This document shows, piece after piece, positions 27,656 through 36,805 of a stretch of 64,000 nucleotides of DNA. The stretch is from Desulfobacter sp. Its GTDB lineage: Bacteria; Desulfobacterota; Desulfobacteria; Desulfobacterales; Desulfobacteraceae. The position numbers were made by a program, and so were the translations under genes. A model generated the notes under the pieces. That model searched no databases. It saw nothing but the letters and a program-made list of their open reading frames with translations, and was not told where the DNA came from. Positions within the stretch are counted from its first letter, which is position 1. Each line of letters starts with the position of its first letter. Where the stretch lies: assembly GCA_028768545.1 (NCBI GenBank), contig CP054838.1, forward strand, positions 1,729,501 to 1,793,500, written 5' to 3'.

Positions 27656-29174
27656 TCTTTTCTCCTCTTGTTTGTTGGCCTGCCATGATCAGTCCCAGTT
27701 CGTTCCGGTCCACCTCATCCACATCCATGGAGGACGAGAGTCTGCCCTGGGCCATGACCTGGATTCGGTCGGCCACCAGGAAAAGTTCGTCCAGATCCTC
27801 GGAAATGATGATAATTGCCGCCCCTTTCTGGGCCGCGGCCATGAGCTGGGAATGGACATAGGCGGTTGCTCCCACATCCAGCCCCCAGGTCGGCTGGTTG
27901 GCCAGGATGATTCTGGGATTGCTGGAAAATTCCCTGGCCAGAATCAGTTTCTGCATATTGCCTCCGGACAGGTTGCGCACCGGGGTGTGAATGTGGGGAC
28001 AGCGGACATTGAATTTTTTGATCTGTTTTCGGGTATGTTCTGCCATGGCCTTGAACCTGAGCATTCCCCCCCGGGAATAGGCATTGTCCCTGTAAGTCTG
28101 GCTTGTCATGTTTTCCATGACACTCATTTCGGCGATGAGCCCTGTTCCGGTCCGGTCATCCGGTACCCGGCCTAATCCTGATTTGACCATGGTTCTGGGG
28201 CTGGGGTGTTCAACGGGTTTGGAATGAATATAGATTTTTCCCTTGTCCGGTGTTTCCAGGCCTGAAATAAGATCAGCCAGCTGTGACTGGCCGTTGCCCG
28301 ACACCCCGGCAATGCCCAGGATTTCACAGGCCTTAAGGCTGAGACTGAGATTTTTCAGCCCGATGGTTTCCCCCCGGGGTTTGAGAAAGATTTCGTCCAG
28401 GGAAAGGGCCTCATTGCCCGGAATCAGGCGTTGGCGTGCCGGCCTTTGGATCTCTTCTCCCACCATGGCCCGGGCCAGCTGTTCAGGACTGGTATGGCAG
28501 GTATCTGCCTGGAACACGATTTTGCCCTGGCGCAGCACAATGCAGCGCCGGCTGACCTGCATGACTTCCCGCATCTTATGGGTGATGAAAATAATGCTCA
28601 TGCCCTGGTTGACCATCTGATTCAGGGTGACAAAGAGGTGGTCTGACTCCTGGGGGGTGAGCACGGCCGTGGGTTCGTCCAGGATCAGGATCTTCGCATC
28701 CCGGAAGAGCACCTTTAAAATTTCCACCCGCTGCTGTTCTCCCACACTTAAATGTTTAACCCGGGCATCCGGGTCAATGACAAGACCGAATCGGTCCATC
28801 AGGCGGGTGAGTTTTTTTCGGGCGTTTTTCCGATGGCTTTTCAGCGTCCAGACAGGTTCTGTGCCCAGGATAATATTGTCCAGTACACTCATGTTGCCGG
28901 CCAGGGTAAAGTGTTGATGGACCATGCCGACCCCGGCATTGAGCGCAGCTTTGGGCGAGCCTTGGGCCAGGGGCCTGCCGTTGATCTCAATTGTGCCCTC
29001 ATCGGCCAGGTAATGGCCGAATAAAATGGACATGAGGGTGGTTTTCCCGGCCCCGTTTTCCCCGAGAAGAGCGATGATTTCTCCAGGGTTCAGGTCAAAG
29101 GAAACATCGTCATTGGCCAGGACCTGGCCGAATCGCTTGGTGATACCGGATAATTTAAGTACAGGGTCTGACAT
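27645..29174 (-). CDS. ABC transporter ATP-binding protein, two NBDs (BMP/nucleoside type)
   Basis: A 509-residue tandem ATPase energising the importer. The first domain has Walker A GENGAGKTTLM, signature LSVGEQQRVEILK and Walker B ILILDEPTAVL. The second has a degenerate Walker A (GVSGNGQSQLADL), signature LSGGNMQKLILAREF and a substituted Walker B ending NQPTWGLDVGA. A weaker second site is usual in the YufO/RbsA-like class. It lies 77 bases after the binding-protein gene, with a small hairpin between. Confidence 0.93.
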   Translation of the reverse strand: MSDPVLKLSGITKRFGQVLANDDVSFDLNPGEIIALLGENGAGKTTLMSILFGHYLADEGTIEINGRPLAQGSPKAALNAGVGMVHQHFTLAGNMSVLDNIILGTEPVWTLKSHRKNARKKLTRLMDRFGLVIDPDARVKHLSVGEQQRVEILKVLFRDAKILILDEPTAVLTPQESDHLFVTLNQMVNQGMSIIFITHKMREVMQVSRRCIVLRQGKIVFQADTCHTSPEQLARAMVGEEIQRPARQRLIPGNEALSLDEIFLKPRGETIGLKNLSLSLKACEILGIAGVSGNGQSQLADLISGLETPDKGKIYIHSKPVEHPSPRTMVKSGLGRVPDDRTGTGLIAEMSVMENMTSQTYRDNAYSRGGMLRFKAMAEHTRKQIKKFNVRCPHIHTPVRNLSGGNMQKLILAREFSSNPRIILANQPTWGLDVGATAYVHSQLMAAAQKGAAIIIISEDLDELFLVADRIQVMAQGRLSSSMDVDEVDRNELGLIMAGQQTRGEKNAD

Positions 29175-29196
29175 GGAATTTATCTGGCCTGTAAAA

Positions 29197-29232
29197 ACAG
29201 GCTCCGATCCTTTTGTCCGGGCCGGAACCTGT
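29197..29232 (-). terminator. Hairpin between binding protein and ATPase genes
   Basis: A 10-bp stem with one mismatch (ACAGGCTCCG / CGGAACCTGT, 16-base loop) and no T-tract. It could lower downstream expression or protect the upstream message, giving the usual excess of binding protein. This is inference from its position. Confidence 0.35.
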
Positions 29233-29251
29233 CTGTTGGCTTACCTTGTGT

Positions 29252-30226
29252 TTAAAAGGTGGATTTGGGTTCGGTATCGTTGATTTCAACAATAAAGGTG
29301 CCGGCCTTGATCTGGTCTGCCTTGGCTTTAATATCCCCAGGAATTTTATCTTCAAATTCATAAAAGGGGGAAAGGCTTGCCCCGCCTTTTTTCATCATGG
29401 TCCATTCCTTATAATCTTCTGCCTTGAATTTTCCTGCCTTTACAAGGGCAATGGCGTTGTTTACGGCAGATTCCATGTGCCAGAGGGCAGAGGCCACAAC
29501 CACGTCCTGCCCGTTTTCTTCCTTGTTCATGTCGTTGACATTGCCAAAGGCTAAGATCCCTTTTTCCCTTGCCGCATCCACAACCCCTGCACGTTCTGCA
29601 TAGAGGACATCCACCCCTGCCTCTACCTGGGCATAGGCAAATTCTTTGGCCTTTGGCGGATCATACCAGGACCCGATAAAAGAGACCTTGAACTCAACTT
29701 TGGGATTTACGGATTTGGCACCCGCCATAAAGGCGTTAAAGAGCCGGTTGACTTCACCGATGGGATATCCGCCCACCATGCCGATTTTATTTGTTTTTGT
29801 CATTTGACCTGCAATCATGCCCATGAGAAAGCAGGGCTCGTGAATATAGTTGTCAAAGACGGAAAGATCGGGTTGGGCAGGCCCGAATGTGTCTCCCATG
29901 AGATAGGCAGTTTCGGGATAATCTTTGGCTACTTTTCTAACGTCCCTGGAAATACCGAATGCCTCGCCCACGATCAGGTCCATGCCGTTTTCAGAATATT
30001 CCCTGAGAACCCGGATATAATCGGTATTCGAGACTTTTTCAGAATAGACATACTCAATATCTCCGGCATCCGCAGCTTTTTGCAGGGCCTTATGAAGACA
30101 GGCATCCCATTTTTGCTGAATGGGCTGGGTATAGATTCCGGCCACCTTGATTTTATCTGCGGCCATGGCCTGGGCAGTAAATAATACACAGAACATTAGA
30201 CTTGCAATCATCAATAAACGCTTCAT
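29252..30226 (-). CDS. BMP family ABC transporter substrate-binding protein
   Basis: A periplasmic receptor of the basic membrane protein/PnrA family, which binds nucleosides or related compounds. The 324-residue precursor has a signal peptide (MKRLLMIASLMFCVLFTAQAMAADK) and no lipobox. BMP segments follow: KIKVAGIYTQPIQQKWDACL, VLREYSENGMDLIVGEAFG, NKIGMVGGYPIGEVNRLFNAF and GSWYDPPKAKEFA. It heads the import operon. An IS256 copy sits only about 35 bases upstream of its start, so its native promoter is probably displaced. Confidence 0.92.
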   Translation of the reverse strand: MKRLLMIASLMFCVLFTAQAMAADKIKVAGIYTQPIQQKWDACLHKALQKAADAGDIEYVYSEKVSNTDYIRVLREYSENGMDLIVGEAFGISRDVRKVAKDYPETAYLMGDTFGPAQPDLSVFDNYIHEPCFLMGMIAGQMTKTNKIGMVGGYPIGEVNRLFNAFMAGAKSVNPKVEFKVSFIGSWYDPPKAKEFAYAQVEAGVDVLYAERAGVVDAAREKGILAFGNVNDMNKEENGQDVVVASALWHMESAVNNAIALVKAGKFKAEDYKEWTMMKKGGASLSPFYEFEDKIPGDIKAKADQIKAGTFIVEINDTEPKSTF

Positions 30227-30262
30227 AAATCATCCTTTTGCGGCAAAAAAGTTAAATAATCA

Positions 30263-31713
30263 GGGAATGTTCAGAATTCTGTGTCACGGTTTCGGTTCCC
30301 GGATCTGCCTCAGCGCCAGCGGAAGTAAAAGTCAGGTCCGAGAATGGGCCTTCAATCAGCCACGTCGGAGGAGTTGACTTTTGCTGGAGTGGAGTTCCTG
30401 GAACCATCTTTTCCATCTGTAAATAAATCCCTATCAAATTCCCAGCTCTTTATCCAGCCGGCCTTCAAAGAAAATTGCCAACTGGGAAATTGTCAGTGAC
30501 CAATTTTGAATCGGCATTGTCCATTTTTTACTGGCGTTCTGGATCCCCATGTAAAGCAGCTTTAACAGGCTGTCCTGGTTCGGGAATGATCCCTTTGTTT
30601 TGGTCAGTTTTCGAAACTGTCGATGCACAGCCTCAATGGTATTTGTGGTGTATATTATCCGTCGAATCTCTTCTGGATATTTAAAGAAATGACTGAGGCG
30701 TTCCCAGTTGTTCCGCCAGGATTTTATCACAATCGGGTATTTGTCATTCCATTTATTTTCCAAGATATCCAGTTCTTCTTCGGCCAGATCCTTATTGACC
30801 GCTTTATAAACACGTTTTAGATCTGCCATAAATTCCTTTTTATTTTTGGAACCAACGTATTTCAATGAATTTCGGATCTGGTGGACTACGCAGAGTTGAA
30901 CTTCTGTGTCCGGGAATATGGTCTCAATGGCCTCGGGAAAACCTTTTAGACCATCAACACAGGCAATCAGGATATCTTTTACCCCTCGGTTTGAAAGGTC
31001 TGTTAACACCTGCAGCCAGAAGTTCGCACCCTCATTCTCGGATATGTACAGCCCAAGAACCTCTTTGCGGCCCTCGATATTCACCCCAAGAATTGTGTAA
31101 ACGGCCTTGCTGCCGACCTTTCCGTTTTCTCGTACTTTATAATGTATGGCATCAAGCCATACGATTGGGTACACATTTTCCAACGGCCTGGCCTGCCATT
31201 CTTTGACGGTATGGATGATTTTATCGGTAATGGTGCTCAGAGTGGCATTTGAAATCTCAAGTCCATAGATTTCCTGTAAATGGGAAGCCATATCATTATA
31301 ACTCATGCCCAGGCCGTAAAGGGCTATTATCTTTCTTTCAATTTCATCGCTGAGCGTTGTCTGATGTTTTTTGACGATCTGTGGAGAGAAGGTTCCGGCC
31401 CTGTCACGCGGGGTTTTTAGCTCAAATTTACCATCCAGGGATTTAATGGTCTTTTTGCTTTTTCCATTACGGCGGTTGGCAGAAACTTCCTGCCCGAGAT
31501 GGGACTCCAACTCTCCTTCAAGAGCAGCTTCAGCAAGATTTTTGATTAATGATGTAAGGACGCCGCCCTTACCTGTGAAGGGTTTACCTTCCTGGATGCC
31601 TTTAAGGGCTTTTTGAAAATCAAATTCGGTGTTTTCTTCGGTCATGTCAGTTCTCCTTATTTAGCTGAGTATATCAGCTTTCATTCAACTGACACAGAAT
31701 TTTGAACGCCCTC
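30263..31713 (-). mobile_element. IS256-family insertion sequence, copy B (1451 bp)
   Basis: Target duplication aataatca (30255-30262 and 31714-31721). It separates the BMP operon (leftward) from the phosphoribosyltransferase-like gene (rightward), inside what was their shared upstream region. Same ends as the other copies, in inverted orientation. Confidence 0.93.
30434..31645 (-). CDS. IS256 family transposase, copy B
   Basis: 403 residues with an intact DDE triad (WLDAIHYK, CVDGLKGF, TNTIEAVH) and the consensus NNWERLSHFFKYP. At the amino-acid level it looks like the standard, probably active form of this element in the window. Confidence 0.93.
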   Translation of the reverse strand: MTEENTEFDFQKALKGIQEGKPFTGKGGVLTSLIKNLAEAALEGELESHLGQEVSANRRNGKSKKTIKSLDGKFELKTPRDRAGTFSPQIVKKHQTTLSDEIERKIIALYGLGMSYNDMASHLQEIYGLEISNATLSTITDKIIHTVKEWQARPLENVYPIVWLDAIHYKVRENGKVGSKAVYTILGVNIEGRKEVLGLYISENEGANFWLQVLTDLSNRGVKDILIACVDGLKGFPEAIETIFPDTEVQLCVVHQIRNSLKYVGSKNKKEFMADLKRVYKAVNKDLAEEELDILENKWNDKYPIVIKSWRNNWERLSHFFKYPEEIRRIIYTTNTIEAVHRQFRKLTKTKGSFPNQDSLLKLLYMGIQNASKKWTMPIQNWSLTISQLAIFFEGRLDKELGI

Positions 31714-31721
31714 AATAATCA

Positions 31722-32026
31722 CCCCGAGCGGGGCCCATCATGCGGTTTTGCGGGGATCTAAAAACCACACCATGAACAAAGGCTAAATTTTGCCCGGATT
31801 ATTACCATTTTGATTGGAAAAATACAAGCACCCTGAAAAGGAGGTGTTGATTCATGACAAATTTGTAGTTTGGCAGGAATTGAAATCACAAATTTGTGTT
31901 CTAACCTGTGGCAGCCCCTGGGTGAATCCTGGGGATTACCCTATATTTTCTTTACATTATCCATCTTCCAGATTAAAAAACCTGTGCCTGTAAACGGCCC
32001 CAATATCATACCAACGGAGAGAACAA
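31722..32026 (+). promoter_or_regulatory. Upstream region with paired palindromes and a 4-codon mini-ORF
   Basis: Two copies of the palindrome ACAAATTTGT (31857-31866 and 31888-31897) have centres 31 bp apart, about three helical turns, as expected for cooperative binding of a dimeric regulator. The first lies inside a mini-ORF (31854-31868, Met-Thr-Asn-Leu-stop) that follows a near-perfect ribosome site AAGGAGGTG. A CCCCTGG...CCTGGGG stem (about 31914-31936) follows, and another CCCCGAGCGGGG hairpin lies next to the IS. A regulated leader is likely; the ligand is unknown. Confidence 0.5.
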
Positions 32027-33010
32027 ATGCTAGAGAAAATTGCCATTTCCCAGGACTGCGGCTTATATCGCATGACTTCGGGAAAACATATAGATTCAAT
32101 TGTTGCCACCACCCCTGAAACCCGTGCCATTTCAAACAATCCCAAGGTGATGGGGCTTGATTATACCCATCAACTTAAAGCGGCTTGTGCAAGGATTTTA
32201 AAGCAGTTGTCAGCCCAGGGCATTTCCTGTCTGGAAGAAAAACAGACCATTGTTTATGATATTCTCAGGGGCGGGTTGAATTTCGGGCTCAGGGAGGCGC
32301 TGGGAAAGGCCTTTGGCTGGAACCGCCACGGGTGTTCCTTTATTTCGGCCCAGCGGGCCCGGGATGATGATTCCCCTGAACGATGGCACATTGTAGAGAG
32401 TGAATATTCCAAGGTTTATATGCCTAAAACAGCCTCCATTGTCATCGGGGATGTGGTGGCCACGGGCACCAGTCTTGAGCATGCCATGCAGGCCCTGGTG
32501 TCAGAGGCTGAAAAACAGGGCACCAAACTCCGGTCCATTGTCTTTTTTACCATTGGCGGCCCCAGGGCCGGTGAAATTCTTGAGAACATGGATGCCATGT
32601 GCCGCAAACGGTTTCCCGGTTATGAAAAAACCTGTCTTGTCTATCTGGAAGGCTGTTTTACCGTGCCCACCCAAAAGACCCGGGTCAGGATAAAGGTTAC
32701 CGGAACCGATCTGCTCCGCCTCAATGCCGTCATGGCCCCTGAATTTATCACCTCCCAATATGAAGATCCCAGCTTTCCCATCCAGCGCTGTGCCATTTAT
32801 GATGCCGGATCCAGGGCGTTCTGGCCCCCTGAATACCTTGACGACCTCCATGATTATTGGACCCGGGTCAAGGGATTGGCCGATGAAGGGGTGACCTTTG
32901 AACAGCTTTTGGCTGAACGCTGTCCCGACCTTGATCCCCAGCGGTTCGGACCGGTGGATTTAGGCGAGGTGTGTAATCGTTCCCTTGCCTGGATCCAATC
33001 CATGATCTAA
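32027..33010 (+). CDS. Phosphoribosyltransferase-like protein
   Basis: A 327-residue protein with a type I phosphoribosyltransferase PRPP loop (SIVIGDVVATGTSLEHAM) preceded by an IVYDILRGGLNFGLREALG strand-loop. That is the order seen in orotate/purine PRTs, but the protein is longer. The C-terminal 100 residues are unfamiliar. The ATG follows GGAGAGAAC. Its closeness to the BMP/cytosine-deaminase operon on the other side of an IS suggests a shared nucleobase-salvage job (inference). The base it uses cannot be told. A terminator hairpin follows. Confidence 0.75.
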   Translation: MLEKIAISQDCGLYRMTSGKHIDSIVATTPETRAISNNPKVMGLDYTHQLKAACARILKQLSAQGISCLEEKQTIVYDILRGGLNFGLREALGKAFGWNRHGCSFISAQRARDDDSPERWHIVESEYSKVYMPKTASIVIGDVVATGTSLEHAMQALVSEAEKQGTKLRSIVFFTIGGPRAGEILENMDAMCRKRFPGYEKTCLVYLEGCFTVPTQKTRVRIKVTGTDLLRLNAVMAPEFITSQYEDPSFPIQRCAIYDAGSRAFWPPEYLDDLHDYWTRVKGLADEGVTFEQLLAERCPDLDPQRFGPVDLGEVCNRSLAWIQSMI

Positions 33011-33019
33011 AAAAAAATT

Positions 33020-33045
33020 CAGGGTCAGGCAGGTGCCTGACCCTG
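33020..33045 (+). terminator. Hairpin terminator after the phosphoribosyltransferase-like gene
   Basis: A perfect 12-bp stem CAGGGTCAGGCA / TGCCTGACCCTG with a 2-base loop starts 10 bases after the stop. The T-tract on the plus strand is short; A8 lies on its left. Confidence 0.7.
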
Positions 33046-33199
33046 GCCGTTTTGATCTGGTTTTGTACGGGTAAAAGGGCAAGCCGGGTCGAAAAAGCGC
33101 AATGGGTTCCCTGGGTTATTTCCTTGAAAAAGGTTTACAATCTGTTCAGATTTCTGTAAGTATCCGGCCTTGCTTGTAAACCAGACTTAAGGAAAAATT

Positions 33200-34489
33200 A
33201 TGGCCCCTATTTTCGGCATTGACTTTGGTACGTCCAACTCAGCGGTATCTGTTTCTAAAAACAATACCGTGACACTTCTCAATGTGGATCCTGAAAATCC
33301 CATCTCCAATTCCCTTAAATCCATCCTGTATTTTTTAAAACAGGGGGGAGATACCCGCTCTTTTGTCGGGTATGAAGGGGTTCGTCAATATATTGAGAAT
33401 GAGGCCGAAGGCCGTTATATGCAGTCCATTAAAACCTTTCTGCCGGATACGGGGTTTGAAAAAACATCTATTTACGGGAAAACCTATACCTTGGAAGAAT
33501 TAATTTCCATTTTTCTCAAGGTGATGAAGGAGAGGGGCGAACGCCTGATTAATGAAGAGGTGACAGACCTGGTTCTGGGCAGGCCTGTGATTTTTTCCCA
33601 GGACAGGGTGCGGGAGCAGACCGCCCAGGACCGCTTGATCCGGGCGGCCCACCTGGCCGGATTTAAAAATGTGGAATTCCAGATGGAGCCCATTGCAGCA
33701 GCACTTGCCCATGAAAAGAGCATGGCCCATGGAAAGGAAGAAATTGTCCTGGTCGGAGATTTCGGGGCGGGCAGTTCGGATTTTACCATTCACAGGGCCA
33801 GACAGGGTGCGGGGAAAACCATGGACCAGAGGCAGAAGGATATTCTTTCTGTGGGCGGGGTCTATATTGGCGGCGATAATTTTGACTCCATGATCATGCG
33901 GGAAAAAATCGCCTGGCATTATGGACGGGATGTGGAGGTCAAATCCATGTTCAGTGATAATCTTACAGGCCTTTCCCCCCTGGTGATCCGCAGGCTCATG
34001 CAATGGCATCTGATCCCCCAGCTGCGCCGGCCCGCCACATTGAACAATATCAAAGAGCTTAAGGTCGGCGCCAAGCTCAGGGATAAAAAGCGCCTGGAAA
34101 ATCTTGAGAATCTCATTCATTCCAATTACGGGTATCTGCTTTTTAAGGCCATTGAAAAGGCCAAGTGCGGATTATCCGACCATGGGAGTGCCCAGGTTGT
34201 TTTTAACGATTCTGGCATGGCCATTGACGAACCTGTGTTCAGAAAAGAATTTGAAACCATGATCCAGGAAGAAATAGCCTCCCTTGACCAATGCATTGAC
34301 CAGACCCTGTCCAATGCCGGGCTGGAGCCTGATGATATTGACCTGGTCTTTTTGACGGGCGGTTCTTCATATATTCCTTTGATCAGGGCCTTGTTCGAGG
34401 AAAAAATCGGACACCAAAAAATACGGATCGGTGATGCCTTTACCTCGGTGGCTTATGGCCTGGGCCTGTATGCCAGTTTTCTAGCCTAA
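33200..34489 (+). CDS. Hsp70 family protein, YegD-like
   Basis: A 429-residue Hsp70-type ATPase without the substrate-binding lid, as in YegD. The phosphate-1 loop is FGIDFGTSNSAVSV, phosphate-2 is LVGDFGAGSSDFTIHRA, and the adenosine motif is VFLTGGSSYIPLIRALF. VLGRPVIFSQDR and EPIAAALAHEK are also Hsp70/YegD-like. It may be a chaperone-like ATPase of unknown client. The ATG follows TTAAGGAAAA. It stands alone between terminated genes. Confidence 0.9.
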   Translation: MAPIFGIDFGTSNSAVSVSKNNTVTLLNVDPENPISNSLKSILYFLKQGGDTRSFVGYEGVRQYIENEAEGRYMQSIKTFLPDTGFEKTSIYGKTYTLEELISIFLKVMKERGERLINEEVTDLVLGRPVIFSQDRVREQTAQDRLIRAAHLAGFKNVEFQMEPIAAALAHEKSMAHGKEEIVLVGDFGAGSSDFTIHRARQGAGKTMDQRQKDILSVGGVYIGGDNFDSMIMREKIAWHYGRDVEVKSMFSDNLTGLSPLVIRRLMQWHLIPQLRRPATLNNIKELKVGAKLRDKKRLENLENLIHSNYGYLLFKAIEKAKCGLSDHGSAQVVFNDSGMAIDEPVFRKEFETMIQEEIASLDQCIDQTLSNAGLEPDDIDLVFLTGGSSYIPLIRALFEEKIGHQKIRIGDAFTSVAYGLGLYASFLA

Positions 34490-34552
34490 CCTTCCCGGTC
34501 TTGTTTTTTCCGGTGCTGTCGTCGGTCTCAGCTTTTTAGTATACGCTTGTAT

Positions 34553-34822
34553 TTATTTTCGCCTTGCCGGAGGTCTTGCCAGAAGTTTTGACGGCCGTCC
34601 GGGCGGTCTTGGCGGGCGTACAATGGGCGGTGTGGGTTTGGGCTTTGGCGGGCGGACACCCGGGGGCGGGGGCCTGTGATGGTGGTGGCGGTGATGATAG
34701 GTTCCCCAGTGCATTCCGTAATGGACACTCACATAGGGATCAACACTTGTGGTGCCGCAACCGCCGGCCAAGGCAAAAACAAGGCCGGCGAACAAGAAGA
34801 AAAACAGCTGTCTGGCGCTCAT
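34553..34822 (-). CDS. Small Pro/His-rich lipoprotein
   Basis: An 89-residue protein with a lipoprotein signal (MSARQLFFFLFAGLVFALAGGC, lipobox LAGGC, lipidated Cys22). The mature part is very unusual: a HHRHHHH cluster preceded by YGMHWGTYH, then a long proline-arginine-lysine stretch (RPPPPGVRPPKPKPTPP). The His cluster suggests metal binding and the Pro/Arg tail an extended, cell-wall-spanning segment (both inference). The ATG overlaps the stop of the upstream VOC lipoprotein (TAATG), so the two are coupled and probably sit together at the envelope. No family recognised. Confidence 0.7.
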   Translation of the reverse strand: MSARQLFFFLFAGLVFALAGGCGTTSVDPYVSVHYGMHWGTYHHRHHHHRPPPPGVRPPKPKPTPPIVRPPRPPGRPSKLLARPPARRK

Positions 34823-35730
34823 TATTGATCCTCCCCAGTTGTTTGAGTTGGTAATTGCTGAACGGCAAATACCGCCCCGGACGGATCAGATATGATTGCC
34901 ACATGGCCTTCCTTGACATTTGGCTCGGGGCTGACAAGGATTTTTCCGCCTAATTTTTCTGCTCTATGGGAAATCAAGGCCACATCGGCCACGGCAATAT
35001 AGGGAAGCCAGTTGGGTTTAACATGGTCCCAGGTGATTTGAACAATGCCTGCCACAGATCGGTTTTCTTTGGTCAAAAAGGTGTATTGGCCAAAGGGTTC
35101 CATGCTGATTTCCCGTGTGCCATAGCCTGCGATCCCTTGGTAGAATTGAATTGCCGCATCCTTATGGGTGGTCCATAGTTCACTGCCCATCCATTGATTT
35201 TCCAATGTTTCCGGGGGCATGGGATCTCCGCCTTTGGCCCTGACAATGCCGAAGATGGCGCCCTGGGGATCAATGGCCACACAGACCCTGCCCCTGTCCG
35301 GCAGGTCTTTGGGCGGAATATAGAGGCTTCCCTTATTTTTCTGGATGATTTCGGATACCTCGTCAACATTTGTGACTGAAATAAACCCCAGCCATCTGGA
35401 TTCTTTGATTTCTTTTTTCAGGGGTTTGGAATAGACGGCATTGCCAATGGGAACCCCGTTTTTCAAAATGGTCCGGACATTGGGGCTGCCCAGGTGTTCA
35501 AAAGACCAGCCAAACAATTTTTCATAAAAAAGGCTACAGCCTGTCAAATCATCTGTATATAAATCAAACCAGACAAATCGGCCCTCATGATATTGCCCTG
35601 TGGCCGTCTGGCTCATTTCAGGAAGCTTGATCCGGGTGCTGGCGCATCCCCAAAAAAAAGAGGCAAGGCAAAGATAAAAGAGCAAAATGGAAAAGACTTT
35701 AATCGGACTTGGGCATGTTTTTAAAGGCAT
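34822..35730 (-). CDS. VOC (glyoxalase-like) domain lipoprotein
   Basis: A 302-residue protein whose N-terminus is a lipoprotein signal (LCLASFFWGCAS, lipidated Cys29). Two VOC modules follow. The first is GRFVWFDLYTDDLTGCSLFYEKLFGWSFE ... VCVAIDPQGAIFGIV; the second is SELWTTHKDAAIQFYQGIAGYG ... VAIISDPSGAVFAVQ. The CGWS/FYExLFGW repeats match two-domain VOC proteins, usually cytoplasmic, so envelope attachment is noteworthy. Ligand unknown. It overlaps the small lipoprotein gene by one base. Confidence 0.85.
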   Translation of the reverse strand: MPLKTCPSPIKVFSILLFYLCLASFFWGCASTRIKLPEMSQTATGQYHEGRFVWFDLYTDDLTGCSLFYEKLFGWSFEHLGSPNVRTILKNGVPIGNAVYSKPLKKEIKESRWLGFISVTNVDEVSEIIQKNKGSLYIPPKDLPDRGRVCVAIDPQGAIFGIVRAKGGDPMPPETLENQWMGSELWTTHKDAAIQFYQGIAGYGTREISMEPFGQYTFLTKENRSVAGIVQITWDHVKPNWLPYIAVADVALISHRAEKLGGKILVSPEPNVKEGHVAIISDPSGAVFAVQQLPTQTTGEDQ

Positions 35731-36584
35731 TTTTTGTATCCCGATAGATTAACCAAAATTAAAATTGAGGATGCTATGATGAATTGTTTAGCAGATTATA
35801 GGGAAAAGTCAACTTCATCAGGGCTCACGCATGTAAATATTGTAAAGTGCCTATAGTTTTGATTGGTTCAAGTATCATCCAAACATAACTTCCTCCAGAT
35901 ATTTGATATCCATAGCAGCATTCAACCTTTTGGTTTTTACACTCCCTTTAAATGTCTTATTGTTCCGTAATAAATTTAATGCAATGTGCCGAATCGCTGC
36001 AAAATTCTCAGGAGAGTTCCCCTTTCTGACTCTGCTTTCGTCTTCACGGAACGCAATATCCAATACCCAATGCACTGAATTTTCAATTCCCCAATGCCTC
36101 CTGACAGCATTACCAAAAATATTGGGGTCGCTATCCAGGCTCGATATATAATATCGCTTTTCATGACTGATCTGGCCGTCCATTTCCCGGGTGGATTCAA
36201 TCATTCCAATACTTTTCAAACCTTTCCAACTTTTTTTATCTTCAAACCAATCAATATCAGAGGTTATCACAGCCCTGCGCGTTTCGACTCGACCGTGCCC
36301 TCCGTCAACACTGGTCTGTTCATTAAACTGGTACCCCTGATTTTTCATTTCTTCCATTTTATTGAAAAAAAGTACCGCTTCATCATGCAAGGTTTTATGA
36401 TTTTCTTTCAGGGCAAGGACATAGTCACACCCTTTGTTTATTATGGTTTCAGCGATTTTCTTTTGAGTGCCCATGGCATCAATGGTTATGGGCGCATTCC
36501 CATTTTCCCGGTTTTAAAAAGGCCTGTCTTTTAGAGCAAAAAGAATGATATCCTCTGTTACGCTGAAATGAACATAAATGGATT

Positions 36585-36773
36585 GTGCTAATGAAGAAAG
36601 CTGAAGATTGTAATACTGTTGATGAAGTCCTTGCATGCCTCAAAGAACTGGAAGAAGATCCAAATCGCTTGGTTCGTAACGCTAACGAATTAAAACAGAT
36701 GGAGCAGGAAATCCTTGAGTATACAAATCGGATAAGCGCCTTTTTTTTAAAAAAAAGATCCAGGCCTCAGTAG
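36585..36773 (+). CDS. IS small upstream frame, copy 2
   Basis: A 62-residue N-terminal frame nearly identical to the one in copy 1. It ends at TAG 36771-36773, shortly after the T8-A8 tract (36741-36756), where a -1 shift enters the transposase frame. Confidence 0.7.
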   Translation: MLMKKAEDCNTVDEVLACLKELEEDPNRLVRNANELKQMEQEILEYTNRISAFFLKKRSRPQ

Positions 36774-36805
36774 ATTCCTCTGAACAGGTCGACCAAGAAA
36801 AAGAA

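Noticed and set aside
31722..31800. Riboswitch upstream of the BMP operon
   Set aside because: GC hairpins are present on the minus strand before the IS, but I could not match any known purine, guanidine or preQ1 aptamer core.
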